Program-made: the position numbers and the translations under genes | Notes under the pieces: model-generated | What the model saw: only the letters and a program-made list of their open reading frames with translations | The model's database searches: none | Told to the model about the DNA's origin: nothing | Assembly: GCF_000717875.1 (NCBI RefSeq) | Contig: NZ_JOCT01000001.1 | Span: 434,001 to 498,000, forward strand | DNA length: 64,000 nt | Direction of reading: 5' to 3' | From: Streptomyces sp. NRRL S-455 | GTDB lineage: Bacteria > Actinomycetota > Actinomycetes > Streptomycetales > Streptomycetaceae | Shown here: positions 45,412 through 53,016 of the stretch, one piece after another | Position numbering within the stretch: the stretch's first letter is position 1 | Layout of the letters: the number at the start of each line of letters is the position of its first letter

Positions 45412-45840
45412 GTGCCCACCATCACCATCCGTACCCCCGAACTCCCCGTGCCCCGCCGCCGCGCCGTCGCGCTGCGGATCACCCGCTGGCTCACCGCCCA
45501 GGGCGTCCAGGCCGGTCACGTCGTCGTCCGCTTCGAACCCACCGGGGACGGCACCGTCTTCTCCGGCGGGATGCCGGTCGAGGCCCTGCCGTACGAGACG
45601 GACGGAACCGGCCCGCAGCACGCGTCGGTGACGTGCTGTGTGGGGCCCGACCGTGACGACACCTTCCGCGACGGGCTCGCCCGCTGCGTCACCGAGGCAC
45701 TGGGCGCGGACGCCCGGACGCCCTTCTGCTACCTGGAGTTCCGCCCCACCTCCCCGTCCGACGTCTACCTCGGCGCGGGAGAAGGGATGACCAGGGCCGA
45801 CGGCACGGCCGTGGGCCCCGCACCGGCCACCGCCGGCTGA
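45412..45840 (+). CDS. Tautomerase-superfamily protein
   Basis: 142 residues from GTG 45412 with GGAGG upstream. Residue 2 is Pro (MPTITIRTPE), the catalytic base of 4-oxalocrotonate tautomerase and CaaD-like enzymes after Met removal. Two beta-alpha-beta units can be traced (2-45 and about 70-125, the second with HASVTCCVG and TPFCYLEF), as in fused-length family members. Likely a keto-enol isomerase acting on a cluster intermediate. Confidence 0.7.
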   Translation: MPTITIRTPELPVPRRRAVALRITRWLTAQGVQAGHVVVRFEPTGDGTVFSGGMPVEALPYETDGTGPQHASVTCCVGPDRDDTFRDGLARCVTEALGADARTPFCYLEFRPTSPSDVYLGAGEGMTRADGTAVGPAPATAG

Positions 45841-45894
45841 ACGCCTCTTCCTCTCCCCCTCCGAACGACTGTTCCACCGGCAAGGAGTACGACG

Positions 45895-46194
45895 ATGACC
45901 ACGACCGTCCCCTCGACCGAAGAGATCCACGACCGCACCCGGTCCGTCCTGGCCACCCGTATCGGCGACGCCTTCACCGACGTCCCCTCCGACGCCGACC
46001 TCCAGAAGGCCCTCGGCGAGCGCTACGACAGCCTCACCGCGATGGAGTGCATCTCCGCCGTGGAGGGCGAGTTCGGCATCGAGGTGGACTTCGTCGCCGA
46101 CGACGTCCGCTTCTGGTTCTCCAGCGTGGAGCGGATGGTGCGCTTCACCCACGAGCGTCTGGAGGACTCGGTGGCCCTCGGGCACGGGAGCTGA
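45895..46194 (+). CDS. Free-standing acyl carrier protein
   Basis: 99 residues, acidic. D-S-L (Ser46) within YDSLTAMECI is the phosphopantetheine site; helix 3 follows in FGIEVDFVADDVRF. Size and helix pattern suit an ACP/PCP. The gene sits two bases before the truncated adenylating enzyme, which suggests that enzyme charges it. Confidence 0.83.
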   Translation: MTTTVPSTEEIHDRTRSVLATRIGDAFTDVPSDADLQKALGERYDSLTAMECISAVEGEFGIEVDFVADDVRFWFSSVERMVRFTHERLEDSVALGHGS

Positions 46195-46196
46195 CC

Positions 46197-47216
46197 GTGC
46201 CGGACATCGCCTTCGCCACCTCCGGCAGCACCGGCCCCCCGGTGACCTGGATGCGCACCGAGGCCCAGTTGCGGGCAGAGGTGGAGCTGGTGCACGAAGC
46301 GGTGCTGGGTTCCGCCCGGTTCGGCCGCGTCGTCTCCTACGCTCCCCCCGGCCACCTCTACGGGCGGCTGTACGGGCGCGAGCTGCCACGGCTCCAGGAC
46401 GTCCCGGTGACCGGGCTCTGGGACGAGCCGCTCACCGTGCCTCCGCTCGAGGACGGCGTTCCCACCCTGCTGATCTGCCTGCCCTCCACCTGGCAACTGC
46501 TCGCCCGGCACCTTCCGGCCCTGGCGCGGCACGGCCGGGTGACGGCCCTGCACAGCACCGGTCCGGCCACCCCGGCGGCCCACCGGGTGGCCGGACGCCT
46601 CACCGAGGCCGGCTTCCGGGCACACGAACTGCTCGGCTCCACCGAGACCGGGGCCGTCGCCCACCGCCGGATCGCCGGCGAGCACACCGACGGTCTGCCC
46701 TGGCGTCTGCTGCCCGACGTGGAGGTGCTGCCCGGGGCCCCCGCGGACGACAGCGGCACCGCCCGGCGACTGCGGGTCGCCAGTCCCCGGCTGGCCCGTC
46801 GGCCCGGCACCGAAGTACCCCCGGAGGGCTGGGAGTTGCCCGACCTCGTGGCACCGGCGGGCCCGCGCGCCTTCCACCACCTGGGGCGCGCCTCCCGACT
46901 GGTGAAGGTGAACGGGGTGCGCTGCGACCTGGCGCGTGTGGAGGAGATGGCCCGGGCCCGCTGCCCGGGGCTGGACCTCGTCTGCGCGCCGGTCAGCGAC
47001 CCGGTCCGCGGAGAGCACTACGAGGTGTTCTACGCCGGTCCCGCGACGGTCGACCCGGTAGCTCTGCGCCGGCAGCTGGGCCGGCTGCCCTCGGGACTGC
47101 CCGCGCCGCGCGCCGTGCACCGCGTTCCCCGTATCCCCCGCAGCGCCACCGGCAAGGTCCTCACCACCGAGCTCACCGCCACCGCCCGCCCCGCACAGGA
47201 GGCCGAGCATGTCTGA
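46197..47216 (+). CDS. Truncated AMP-dependent synthetase/ligase
   Basis: 339 residues from GTG 46197, two bases after the carrier protein. It starts almost directly at the ATP motif FATSGSTGPPVTW, so the 150-200 residues that normally precede it are missing. The rest is complete: LLGSTETGAV, GRASRLVKVNGVR (A8) and RSATGKVL with the terminal Lys (A10). Short ligases of this shape occur beside ACPs and fatty-acid tailoring genes. It probably activates an acid for the neighbouring carrier; overlap of eight bases with the amidase gene. Confidence 0.82.
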   Translation: MPDIAFATSGSTGPPVTWMRTEAQLRAEVELVHEAVLGSARFGRVVSYAPPGHLYGRLYGRELPRLQDVPVTGLWDEPLTVPPLEDGVPTLLICLPSTWQLLARHLPALARHGRVTALHSTGPATPAAHRVAGRLTEAGFRAHELLGSTETGAVAHRRIAGEHTDGLPWRLLPDVEVLPGAPADDSGTARRLRVASPRLARRPGTEVPPEGWELPDLVAPAGPRAFHHLGRASRLVKVNGVRCDLARVEEMARARCPGLDLVCAPVSDPVRGEHYEVFYAGPATVDPVALRRQLGRLPSGLPAPRAVHRVPRIPRSATGKVLTTELTATARPAQEAEHV

Positions 47217-48627
47217 CGCCACCGTCGCCACAGCGCACAGCACCCCCACTCCTCAGGAGGCCATCACCGGCTACGCGCGGCAGGCCCGCTGGACCACCGC
47301 ACCCGAGGCACCGGCACCCGGCACGCCGATGGCGTTGCCGCTGCCGGAGCGGGTGACGGCCCGTGCCCGGGGCGCCCTGGGCGCCGAGGAGTGGCGTACC
47401 GCGGAGGCCGCCTGGTCCGACCTGGCGGACGCCCGCTACCGGGCCTGCGTCCAGCGCGCCCCGCTCGGCCCGGACGCCCCGCCCGTGCGGGTGGGCGTGA
47501 AGGACACCGTCGACGTGGCAGGCTTCCCCACCAGGCTGGGTCTGCGCGGCCACCGTCACCACGCCCGGGTCTCGAACCCCGCGATCGCCGCCCTTCCGGG
47601 CGGCCTCGCGGCCGTGACCGCCAAGGTCGTCACGACCGAACTCAACATCGGGGTGGGGTCGGAGTGCGTCAACCCGTACGCTCCGCGGATCGACCCCGGC
47701 GGGTCCAGCACCGGGACGGCCGTCTCCGTGGCCGCCGGCATCTGTGACCTCGGCCTCGGCACGGACGTGCTGGGCTCGGTGCGCTGGCCCGCCGGTCAGT
47801 GCGGGACGGTGGGCCTGCGGATGACGCACCGCACCTCACTGCTGGACGGGGTGTTCCCGCTCTCCCCGCCCATGGACGCACTCGGCTGGGCCACCCGCAG
47901 CGCGGCGGACCTGGCGTACCTGTGGCCGCTCCTCGGACTCGACCGGCTCGGCGCCCAGTACCCGGCCGGCCAAGGTCCGTACCGGATCGGCGTCGTCGCC
48001 AACGTCGACGGACCCGAGGGCACCTGCGGGCCCGTCATGCGCCAGGCGCTGGACGCCGCCTGCGGGCTTCTGGAAGGGGGCGGTCAGCGGCTCGGCCCGG
48101 TACGGCTCGACGACCTGTGGGCGCTGCGCGGGCCCGCGTGGGAGCTGTGCGCGCGTCAGGCCTGGGACGCCTACCAGCTGTGGCGGCCCTGGGTGCCCGC
48201 CGACCTGCACGAGACCACCCGAGGAGCCCTGGAAGTGGGCGCGAAGGTCCAGGACGACCGCTACGCCTGGATCCTGGAGCGCCTGGCGCACACCCGCGCC
48301 ACCGTCGAGGGCGACTTCGACACCGCGGGCGTGGACGCCTGGCTGCTCCCCCTGGACCCGGCCGCGCCGCCGGACCTCGCCACCGCCGACGCCCGGGTGT
48401 CGACCATCCCGGCGCCGGGAGATCCCGACTACGACCTGCGCGTGGCCTACACGCCGCTGGCCAGCTTCGCCGGGCTGCCCGCGCTCACCATGCCGGTCGC
48501 CCGGGACGAGCGCGGCGCGCCCCTGTGCGTGCAGCTCATCGCCCGCCGCGACCACGAGCCGCTGCTGATCCGGCTGGCCGGGCTGCTGGAGGACGCGGTC
48601 GGCCCGCTCGGATTCACCCCCGGGTAG
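47209..48627 (+). CDS. Amidase of the GatA/AtzE family in the biosynthetic locus
   Basis: 472 residues. Lys in VGVKDTVDVAG, Ser in GGSSTGTA and nucleophile Ser in DVLGSVRWPAGQCG complete the amidase triad. Compared with the amidase at 9693-11102 it lacks a small AtzG partner. It may cleave or form an amide in the pathway, for example releasing the AsnB product or trimming a peptide-like intermediate. Its TAG stop lies at the first bases of the inverted-repeat element that follows. Confidence 0.85.
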   Translation: MSDATVATAHSTPTPQEAITGYARQARWTTAPEAPAPGTPMALPLPERVTARARGALGAEEWRTAEAAWSDLADARYRACVQRAPLGPDAPPVRVGVKDTVDVAGFPTRLGLRGHRHHARVSNPAIAALPGGLAAVTAKVVTTELNIGVGSECVNPYAPRIDPGGSSTGTAVSVAAGICDLGLGTDVLGSVRWPAGQCGTVGLRMTHRTSLLDGVFPLSPPMDALGWATRSAADLAYLWPLLGLDRLGAQYPAGQGPYRIGVVANVDGPEGTCGPVMRQALDAACGLLEGGGQRLGPVRLDDLWALRGPAWELCARQAWDAYQLWRPWVPADLHETTRGALEVGAKVQDDRYAWILERLAHTRATVEGDFDTAGVDAWLLPLDPAAPPDLATADARVSTIPAPGDPDYDLRVAYTPLASFAGLPALTMPVARDERGAPLCVQLIARRDHEPLLIRLAGLLEDAVGPLGFTPG

Positions 48628-48738
48628 GGCCTGTTGCGAAAGTGCCGGCTGCCGCGCGACGCCCGGCACGCCGAGAGCACGCAACGGACGCCGCGCGGCC
48701 GCCCTCCGGGCGACGAGGCCGCTTTCGCAACAGGCCCT
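48626..48738. mobile_element. MITE-like element with perfect 17-bp inverted ends
   Basis: AGGGCCTGTTGCGAAAG (48626-48642) and its exact complement CTTTCGCAACAGGCCCT (48722-48738) enclose 113 bp without coding capacity. The ends resemble transposon inverted repeats of the GGCCTGTTGC type. The left end coincides with the amidase TAG stop. No clear target duplication flanks it, and no transposase is in the window, so it would have to be moved in trans. A long hairpin terminator is the alternative reading. Confidence 0.6.
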
Positions 48739-49048
48739 GGACCGGTGCGCCCGCAGACCCGCCGACGTCACGACAGGACGACGGAAGGCACCGACGGCCC
48801 TCCCCCGCTCATCCGACGACAGCCGATCACCCGGCACCTCGGTGGAGGCCTGCCGGCCCGCGGCAGCGCACCAGGACTGACCCGTCCCGGCTCCGGTCCG
48901 GCGCCCGCCGCCGCGGACACCCACCACGCGGCTGCCGTGTGACGCCGGAGCCGGACCGGGCACCGGGATCCGCCCGCTCCCCGCACCCCACCCGCTTCCC
49001 CGGCCCGGCCCTGACGCCGGACGCCGACCCGCCCCATGGAGGAAGACC
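48739..49048. other. Intergenic region before the DAHP synthase
   Basis: 310 bases to the right of the inverted-repeat element with no convincing gene; very GC-rich, with a ribosome site (GGAGGAAGACC) at the end. It splits the operon and may hold a promoter for the DAHP-AKR-SDR group. Confidence 0.6.
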
Positions 49049-50236
49049 ATGACCGCCACGCGCCTGCTGTTGCCGGCCCGTGCCCTGCAGCAGCCCGAAT
49101 GGGCCTCGCTCGACGAACTCAAGGACGTCCTGCGCTCCCTGGAGGCCAAGCCCCCGCTGGTGGACGCCACCGCCTGCGCCGACCTCACCGCCGAACTCGG
49201 GCGGGCCGCCCGTGGTGAGGCCTTCGTGCTGCAGGCCGGGGAGTGCGCCGAGCGGTTCACCGACGCCGATCCCGAGACCGTCCTCGCCAAGGCCGACGAA
49301 CTGCACGGCCTGGCCGACGAGTTCACCGATGCCGTCGGCCTGCCCACCGTCCGGATGGGGCGGATCGCCGGGCAGTACGCCAAGCCGCGCTCGAAGCCGA
49401 CCGAGACCCTCTCCGACGGCACCGTGCTGCCGGTCTACCGCGGGGACGCGGTCAACGCCCCCGAGCCCACCCTGGCCGCGCGCACCGCACTGCCTTCCCG
49501 GCTGCTCCTGGCCCACCGGAACGCCGGTACCACCCTGAGCACCCTGCTCGAGAGGGACATGGGCCTGGCCGGGCGGGCAGCGCCCCAGCGCACCTACGCG
49601 GGACACGAGGCGCTGCTCCTGGAGTACGAGCAGGCTCTGGTGCGCCCCGACGGGGACGGGGGCCGCTACGGCTCCTCCGGCCACTTCCTGTGGATCGGTG
49701 ACCGGACCCGTCAACTCGATCACGAGCACGTGCAGTTCGCCGCGTCGATCAGCAACCCGGTCGGCGTCAAGATCGGCCCCGGGGCGCCGCCCGAGGAGGT
49801 GCGCACGCTGGTGCGGATGCTCGGCGACCCGAACCGTCCGGGCAGGCTCTCCCTGATCGTGCGCATGGGGCGGGACCGCATCGACCCGGGCCTGACCGCG
49901 GTGCTGAGGGCGCTCGGTGACGAGGCCGCCGGTGTGACCTGGATCTGCGACCCGATGCACGGCAACACCCGGGTCAACGGCGCCGGGCAGAAGACCCGCG
50001 TGGTCCGCGACGTCATGGCCGAGATCGAGGGCTTCGTGTCGACGCTGCACGCGCACGGGCTGCGCCCGGCCGGTCTGATGCTGGAGACGGCCCACGGTCC
50101 GGTCACCGAGTGCGTCGACACGGCCGGGGAACTGGCCTCGGCCACGCCGCTGCCCCGCTACGAGTCGGCCTGCGACCCGCGGCTCAGTCCGCGCCAGGCC
50201 CGTGAGGTGGTGACCCGCTCGGCGGCACTGCTGTGA
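49049..50236 (+). CDS. Short class II DAHP synthase
   Basis: 395 residues, condensing phosphoenolpyruvate and erythrose 4-phosphate to DAHP, entry to the shikimate route. Metal ligands of class II enzymes are kept: Cys66 (LQAGECAERF), His304 (CDPMHGNT), Glu346 (LMLETA, where the usual form is VHLELTG) and Asp376 (ESACDPRL). It is shorter than the roughly 450-residue housekeeping actinobacterial enzyme because the N-terminal regulatory region is missing, like PhzC-type pathway-specific versions that escape feedback inhibition. No other shikimate genes are nearby. Confidence 0.9.
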   Translation: MTATRLLLPARALQQPEWASLDELKDVLRSLEAKPPLVDATACADLTAELGRAARGEAFVLQAGECAERFTDADPETVLAKADELHGLADEFTDAVGLPTVRMGRIAGQYAKPRSKPTETLSDGTVLPVYRGDAVNAPEPTLAARTALPSRLLLAHRNAGTTLSTLLERDMGLAGRAAPQRTYAGHEALLLEYEQALVRPDGDGGRYGSSGHFLWIGDRTRQLDHEHVQFAASISNPVGVKIGPGAPPEEVRTLVRMLGDPNRPGRLSLIVRMGRDRIDPGLTAVLRALGDEAAGVTWICDPMHGNTRVNGAGQKTRVVRDVMAEIEGFVSTLHAHGLRPAGLMLETAHGPVTECVDTAGELASATPLPRYESACDPRLSPRQAREVVTRSAALL

Positions 50237-50365
50237 GGCGCCGGTCCGGTTGTCCCGCCGCGCCCGCACGCGCACCGCCGGGACGCTCCGCGACAACCGA
50301 GAACGCCGAAGAAGAGAAGCCAGCGCACCAGAGAACCAGAGAACCAGAGAAGGGGACACGAACCC

Positions 50366-51358
50366 ATGGAGTTCCGCCGGCTCGGCCGGAGCGGCCTCGT
50401 CATCAGCGAGATCGCCTACGGCAACTGGATCACCCACGGTGCCCAGATCGACGAGGAGGCGGCACATGCCTGCGTGCGGGCCGCACTCGACGCGGGCATC
50501 ACCACCTTCGACACGGCCGACGTGTATTCCGAGACGCGGGCCGAGACCGTGCTCGGCAAGGCGCTCGCGGGGCAGCGGCGGGAGGGCCTGGTGCTCGCCA
50601 CCAAGGTCTGCCACCCGGTGGGCCCCGGCCCCAACGACCGCGGCCTGTCCCGCAAGCACGTCGTCGAGGGCTGCGAGGGCTCGCTGCGCCGCCTCGGCAC
50701 CGACTACGTCGACATCTACTACGCGCACCGCTACGACCCGGACGTGCCGCTCGAGGAGACCATGCTCGCCTTCGCGGACCTGGTCCGCTCCGGCAAGGTC
50801 CTCTACGTCGGCGTGAGCGAGTGGACCGCCGAGCAGATCAGCCGCGCCTCCGGTCTCGCCAGGGAGCTGCGGGTCCCGCTGGTCGCCAGCCAGCCCCAGT
50901 ACTCCATGCTGTGGCGGGTCATCGAATCGCAGGTCGTCCCCGCGTGCGAACGGGAGGGACTGGGCCAGGTCGTCTGGTCGCCCCTCGCGCAGGGCATCCT
51001 GAGCGGGAAGTACCTGCCCGGCGCGGCGGCGCCCGCGGGCTCCCGGGCGGACGCCGAGGCCGGCAAGGGCTTCCTCGACATGCTGGTCGGCCACTGGATG
51101 AACGACGAGGGGGCCCTGCGGGCCGTTCAGGAGCTGGCCCCCGTCGCCTCCGACCTCGGGCTGACGATGAGCCAGCTGGCGATCGCCTGGGTCCTGCAGA
51201 ACCCGTCCGTCTCGGCGGCCATCATCGGCGCGAGCCGCCCCGAGCAGGTCAAGGAGAACACCGCGGCCTCCGGTGTGCGGCTGGAGCGGCCGGTGCTGGA
51301 TCGCATCGACGAGATCCTCTCGGCGTACATCGTGCGGGACCCGGCGAGGACGGGCTGA
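50366..51358 (+). CDS. Aldo/keto reductase
   Basis: 330 residues, following an AGAGAACC direct triplet. Asp and Tyr of the tetrad are in FDTADVYSE, Lys in VLATKV and His in YYAHRYD; the C-terminal IIGASRPEQVKEN is the NADPH phosphate-binding loop. It belongs to the voltage-gated K channel beta-like/AKR13-type family. Probably reduces a carbonyl in the locus pathway. Confidence 0.9.
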   Translation: MEFRRLGRSGLVISEIAYGNWITHGAQIDEEAAHACVRAALDAGITTFDTADVYSETRAETVLGKALAGQRREGLVLATKVCHPVGPGPNDRGLSRKHVVEGCEGSLRRLGTDYVDIYYAHRYDPDVPLEETMLAFADLVRSGKVLYVGVSEWTAEQISRASGLARELRVPLVASQPQYSMLWRVIESQVVPACEREGLGQVVWSPLAQGILSGKYLPGAAAPAGSRADAEAGKGFLDMLVGHWMNDEGALRAVQELAPVASDLGLTMSQLAIAWVLQNPSVSAAIIGASRPEQVKENTAASGVRLERPVLDRIDEILSAYIVRDPARTG

Positions 51359-51424
51359 TCTCGGCCCCGGGAGACGGGGAGCCGAGGAAGGAGGGACGGA
51401 CGGACGAGGAGGGGAGCAGACGGC

Positions 51425-52240
51425 GTGGACGGCACGGACGGCAGGGCCGGTGTACCGGAGTCCGGCAGGCCGGGGCCGGCCGGGAGCGCGGTGATCGTGA
51501 CCGGCGGCAGCCGCGGGCTGGGCCGGGAGACCACGCTGCGGCTCGCCGCGCAGGGGTGCGATCTCGCCGTGTGCGGTCGTGACGCGGCCTCGCTGGACAC
51601 GGTCGCCGAGGAGGTGCGCGACCGGTACGGGCGCGTCATGCACACCGAGCGGCTCGACGTACTCGACGAGTCCGCCCTCGCGGCGTTCGTACGGACGTCG
51701 GCCGCCCGGCTCGGCCGGGTGGACGGTCTGGTGACCGTCGCGGGCGGAGCGCGCGGCGGGGACCTGCGCGCCACGGAACCGTACGACTGGGACCAGACGT
51801 GCCGGCTCAACGTCACGCACCCGGCGATCGCGCTGCGCGAGGCCGCCGATCACCTGGCGGAGGCAGGGGGCAGCGCCGTGCTGGTCTCCTCGGTCTCCGG
51901 CTGGAAGCCCGCCCCGCCCGCGCAGTACGCGGCGGCCAAGGCGGCCCAGATCCACCTGGCCGCGTCCCTGGCCCGGGAGCTGGGGCCGCGCGGGATCCGG
52001 GTCAACTGTGTCTCGCCCGGCTCCATGCTGATCGAGGGCAAGGGCTGGGCCAGGCTCCGGGACGAGAACCCGCGGGCCTACCGCGAGTTCGAGAAGGAGT
52101 TCCCCGGCGGCCGTCTGGTCGATCCGCGGGATGTCGCCGAGGTGATCGCCTTCCTGCTCTCGGACCGGGCACGGGCCGTCAACGGCGCGAACATCCCGGT
52201 GGACGGCGGCCAGAACGCGCCGAGCGCGTACGGCTACTGA
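51425..52240 (+). CDS. Short-chain dehydrogenase/reductase of the locus
   Basis: 271 residues from GTG 51425 (GGAGGGGAG upstream). Cofactor motif TGGSRGLG, catalytic Ser in SSVSGW and YAAAK; ending GANIPVDGGQNAPSAYGY is FabG-like. An N-terminal 20-residue Gly/Pro tail is unusual. Likely the last enzyme of the biosynthetic operon; followed by a strong bidirectional terminator. Confidence 0.88.
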   Translation: MDGTDGRAGVPESGRPGPAGSAVIVTGGSRGLGRETTLRLAAQGCDLAVCGRDAASLDTVAEEVRDRYGRVMHTERLDVLDESALAAFVRTSAARLGRVDGLVTVAGGARGGDLRATEPYDWDQTCRLNVTHPAIALREAADHLAEAGGSAVLVSSVSGWKPAPPAQYAAAKAAQIHLAASLARELGPRGIRVNCVSPGSMLIEGKGWARLRDENPRAYREFEKEFPGGRLVDPRDVAEVIAFLLSDRARAVNGANIPVDGGQNAPSAYGY

Positions 52241-52253
52241 TCCGGAGCTGTTT

Positions 52254-52279
52254 CCCGGTCCGGGGGCGCCCGGGCCGGG
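52254..52279. terminator. Bidirectional terminator between SDR and MarR
   Basis: An 11-bp stem, CCCGGTCCGGG paired with CCCGGGCCGGG (one T-G wobble), and a 4-base loop lie between converging genes, which fits a bidirectional terminator. Confidence 0.6.
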
Positions 52280-52314
52280 TCCGGCCATGCTTCCGGTCTG
52301 GTTTCCGGCCGGGC

Positions 52315-52902
52315 TCAGCCGTGTCCAGGCTGGTCCAGGCCCTCGTGCCCCACATGGGAGACCCCCCGCACCTTCAGCTCGTCCTGCACGTCGTCGAGCA
52401 GTTCGCGCAGCAGTTCGGCGAGGGCTTCCCGCCGCTCCGGGCCCAGGCGTTCCAGGAGCTGTGCCTCGCGGGCGAGCACCCGGTCCACCGTGCGCTCCAC
52501 CAACTCATGGCCGGCGGGGGTCAGTTCGACCAGGACAGCGCGGCTGCGTCCAGGGGCGGGCCGACGGGTGACCAGGTGGTCGCGCTCGGCGCGGGCGACG
52601 CGCTGGGAGATGGCGCCCGCGGTGACCAGGGAGTGCACGGCCAGGTCCCGGGTGCTCATGGTGTAGGGCGGCCCGCTGCGGCGCAGCACGCTGAGCAGGT
52701 CCAGGGTGGCGGGGTCGACCCCGGCCTCGGCGAGCACCCGCCTGCGGTCGTCGCCGAAGTGCTTGGCGAGCTGCCAGATCCTGGTGACCACGCCGATGGA
52801 ACCCACCGGCGTCTCGGGGCGCTCGCGACTCCAGGCGGCCGCGATGGCGTCCGCCGGGTCGTCCCCCGTCGGCCGGTGATCGCTCTGTTCCGGTGTCCTC
52901 AT
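52315..52902 (-). CDS. MarR-family regulator
   Basis: 195 residues. The wHTH is at about 75-135 (TMSTRDLAVHSLVTAGAISQRVARAERDHLVTRRP, with the wing SRAVLVELTPAG). Alone on the minus strand and divergent from the MFS exporter, with two abutting palindromes between them, it is expected to repress the exporter until a ligand, perhaps the locus product, binds. Confidence 0.9.
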   Translation of the reverse strand: MRTPEQSDHRPTGDDPADAIAAAWSRERPETPVGSIGVVTRIWQLAKHFGDDRRRVLAEAGVDPATLDLLSVLRRSGPPYTMSTRDLAVHSLVTAGAISQRVARAERDHLVTRRPAPGRSRAVLVELTPAGHELVERTVDRVLAREAQLLERLGPERREALAELLRELLDDVQDELKVRGVSHVGHEGLDQPGHG

Positions 52903-52930
52903 GAGGCCTGTCCTTCACTCAGCTGCTACA

Positions 52931-52954
52931 TTTAGATCTGAATTTAGCGCTAAA
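52931..52954. promoter_or_regulatory. Two abutting MarR-type operators
   Basis: TTTAGCGCTAAA (52943-52954) is a perfect 12-bp palindrome, immediately preceded by the related TTTAGATCTGAA (52931-52942). Such A/T-rich 12-mers in the intergenic region of a marR and exporter pair are typical MarR sites; two in tandem suggest cooperative binding. Confidence 0.65.
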
Positions 52955-53016
52955 CATATGTCGGTGCTTCGGCGCACCCCGCACGACCAGCGCACCTTCC
53001 GACAACGAGTGGTGAT

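Noticed and set aside
48626..48738. Complete insertion sequence
   Set aside because: The 113 bases between and including the inverted ends have no transposase frame; called a MITE-like element only.
48827..52288. 1153-codon minus-strand reading frame across the DAHP synthase, AKR and SDR
   Set aside because: No recognisable domain and repetitive Gly/Arg/His content; the plus-strand genes have clear families and ribosome sites.
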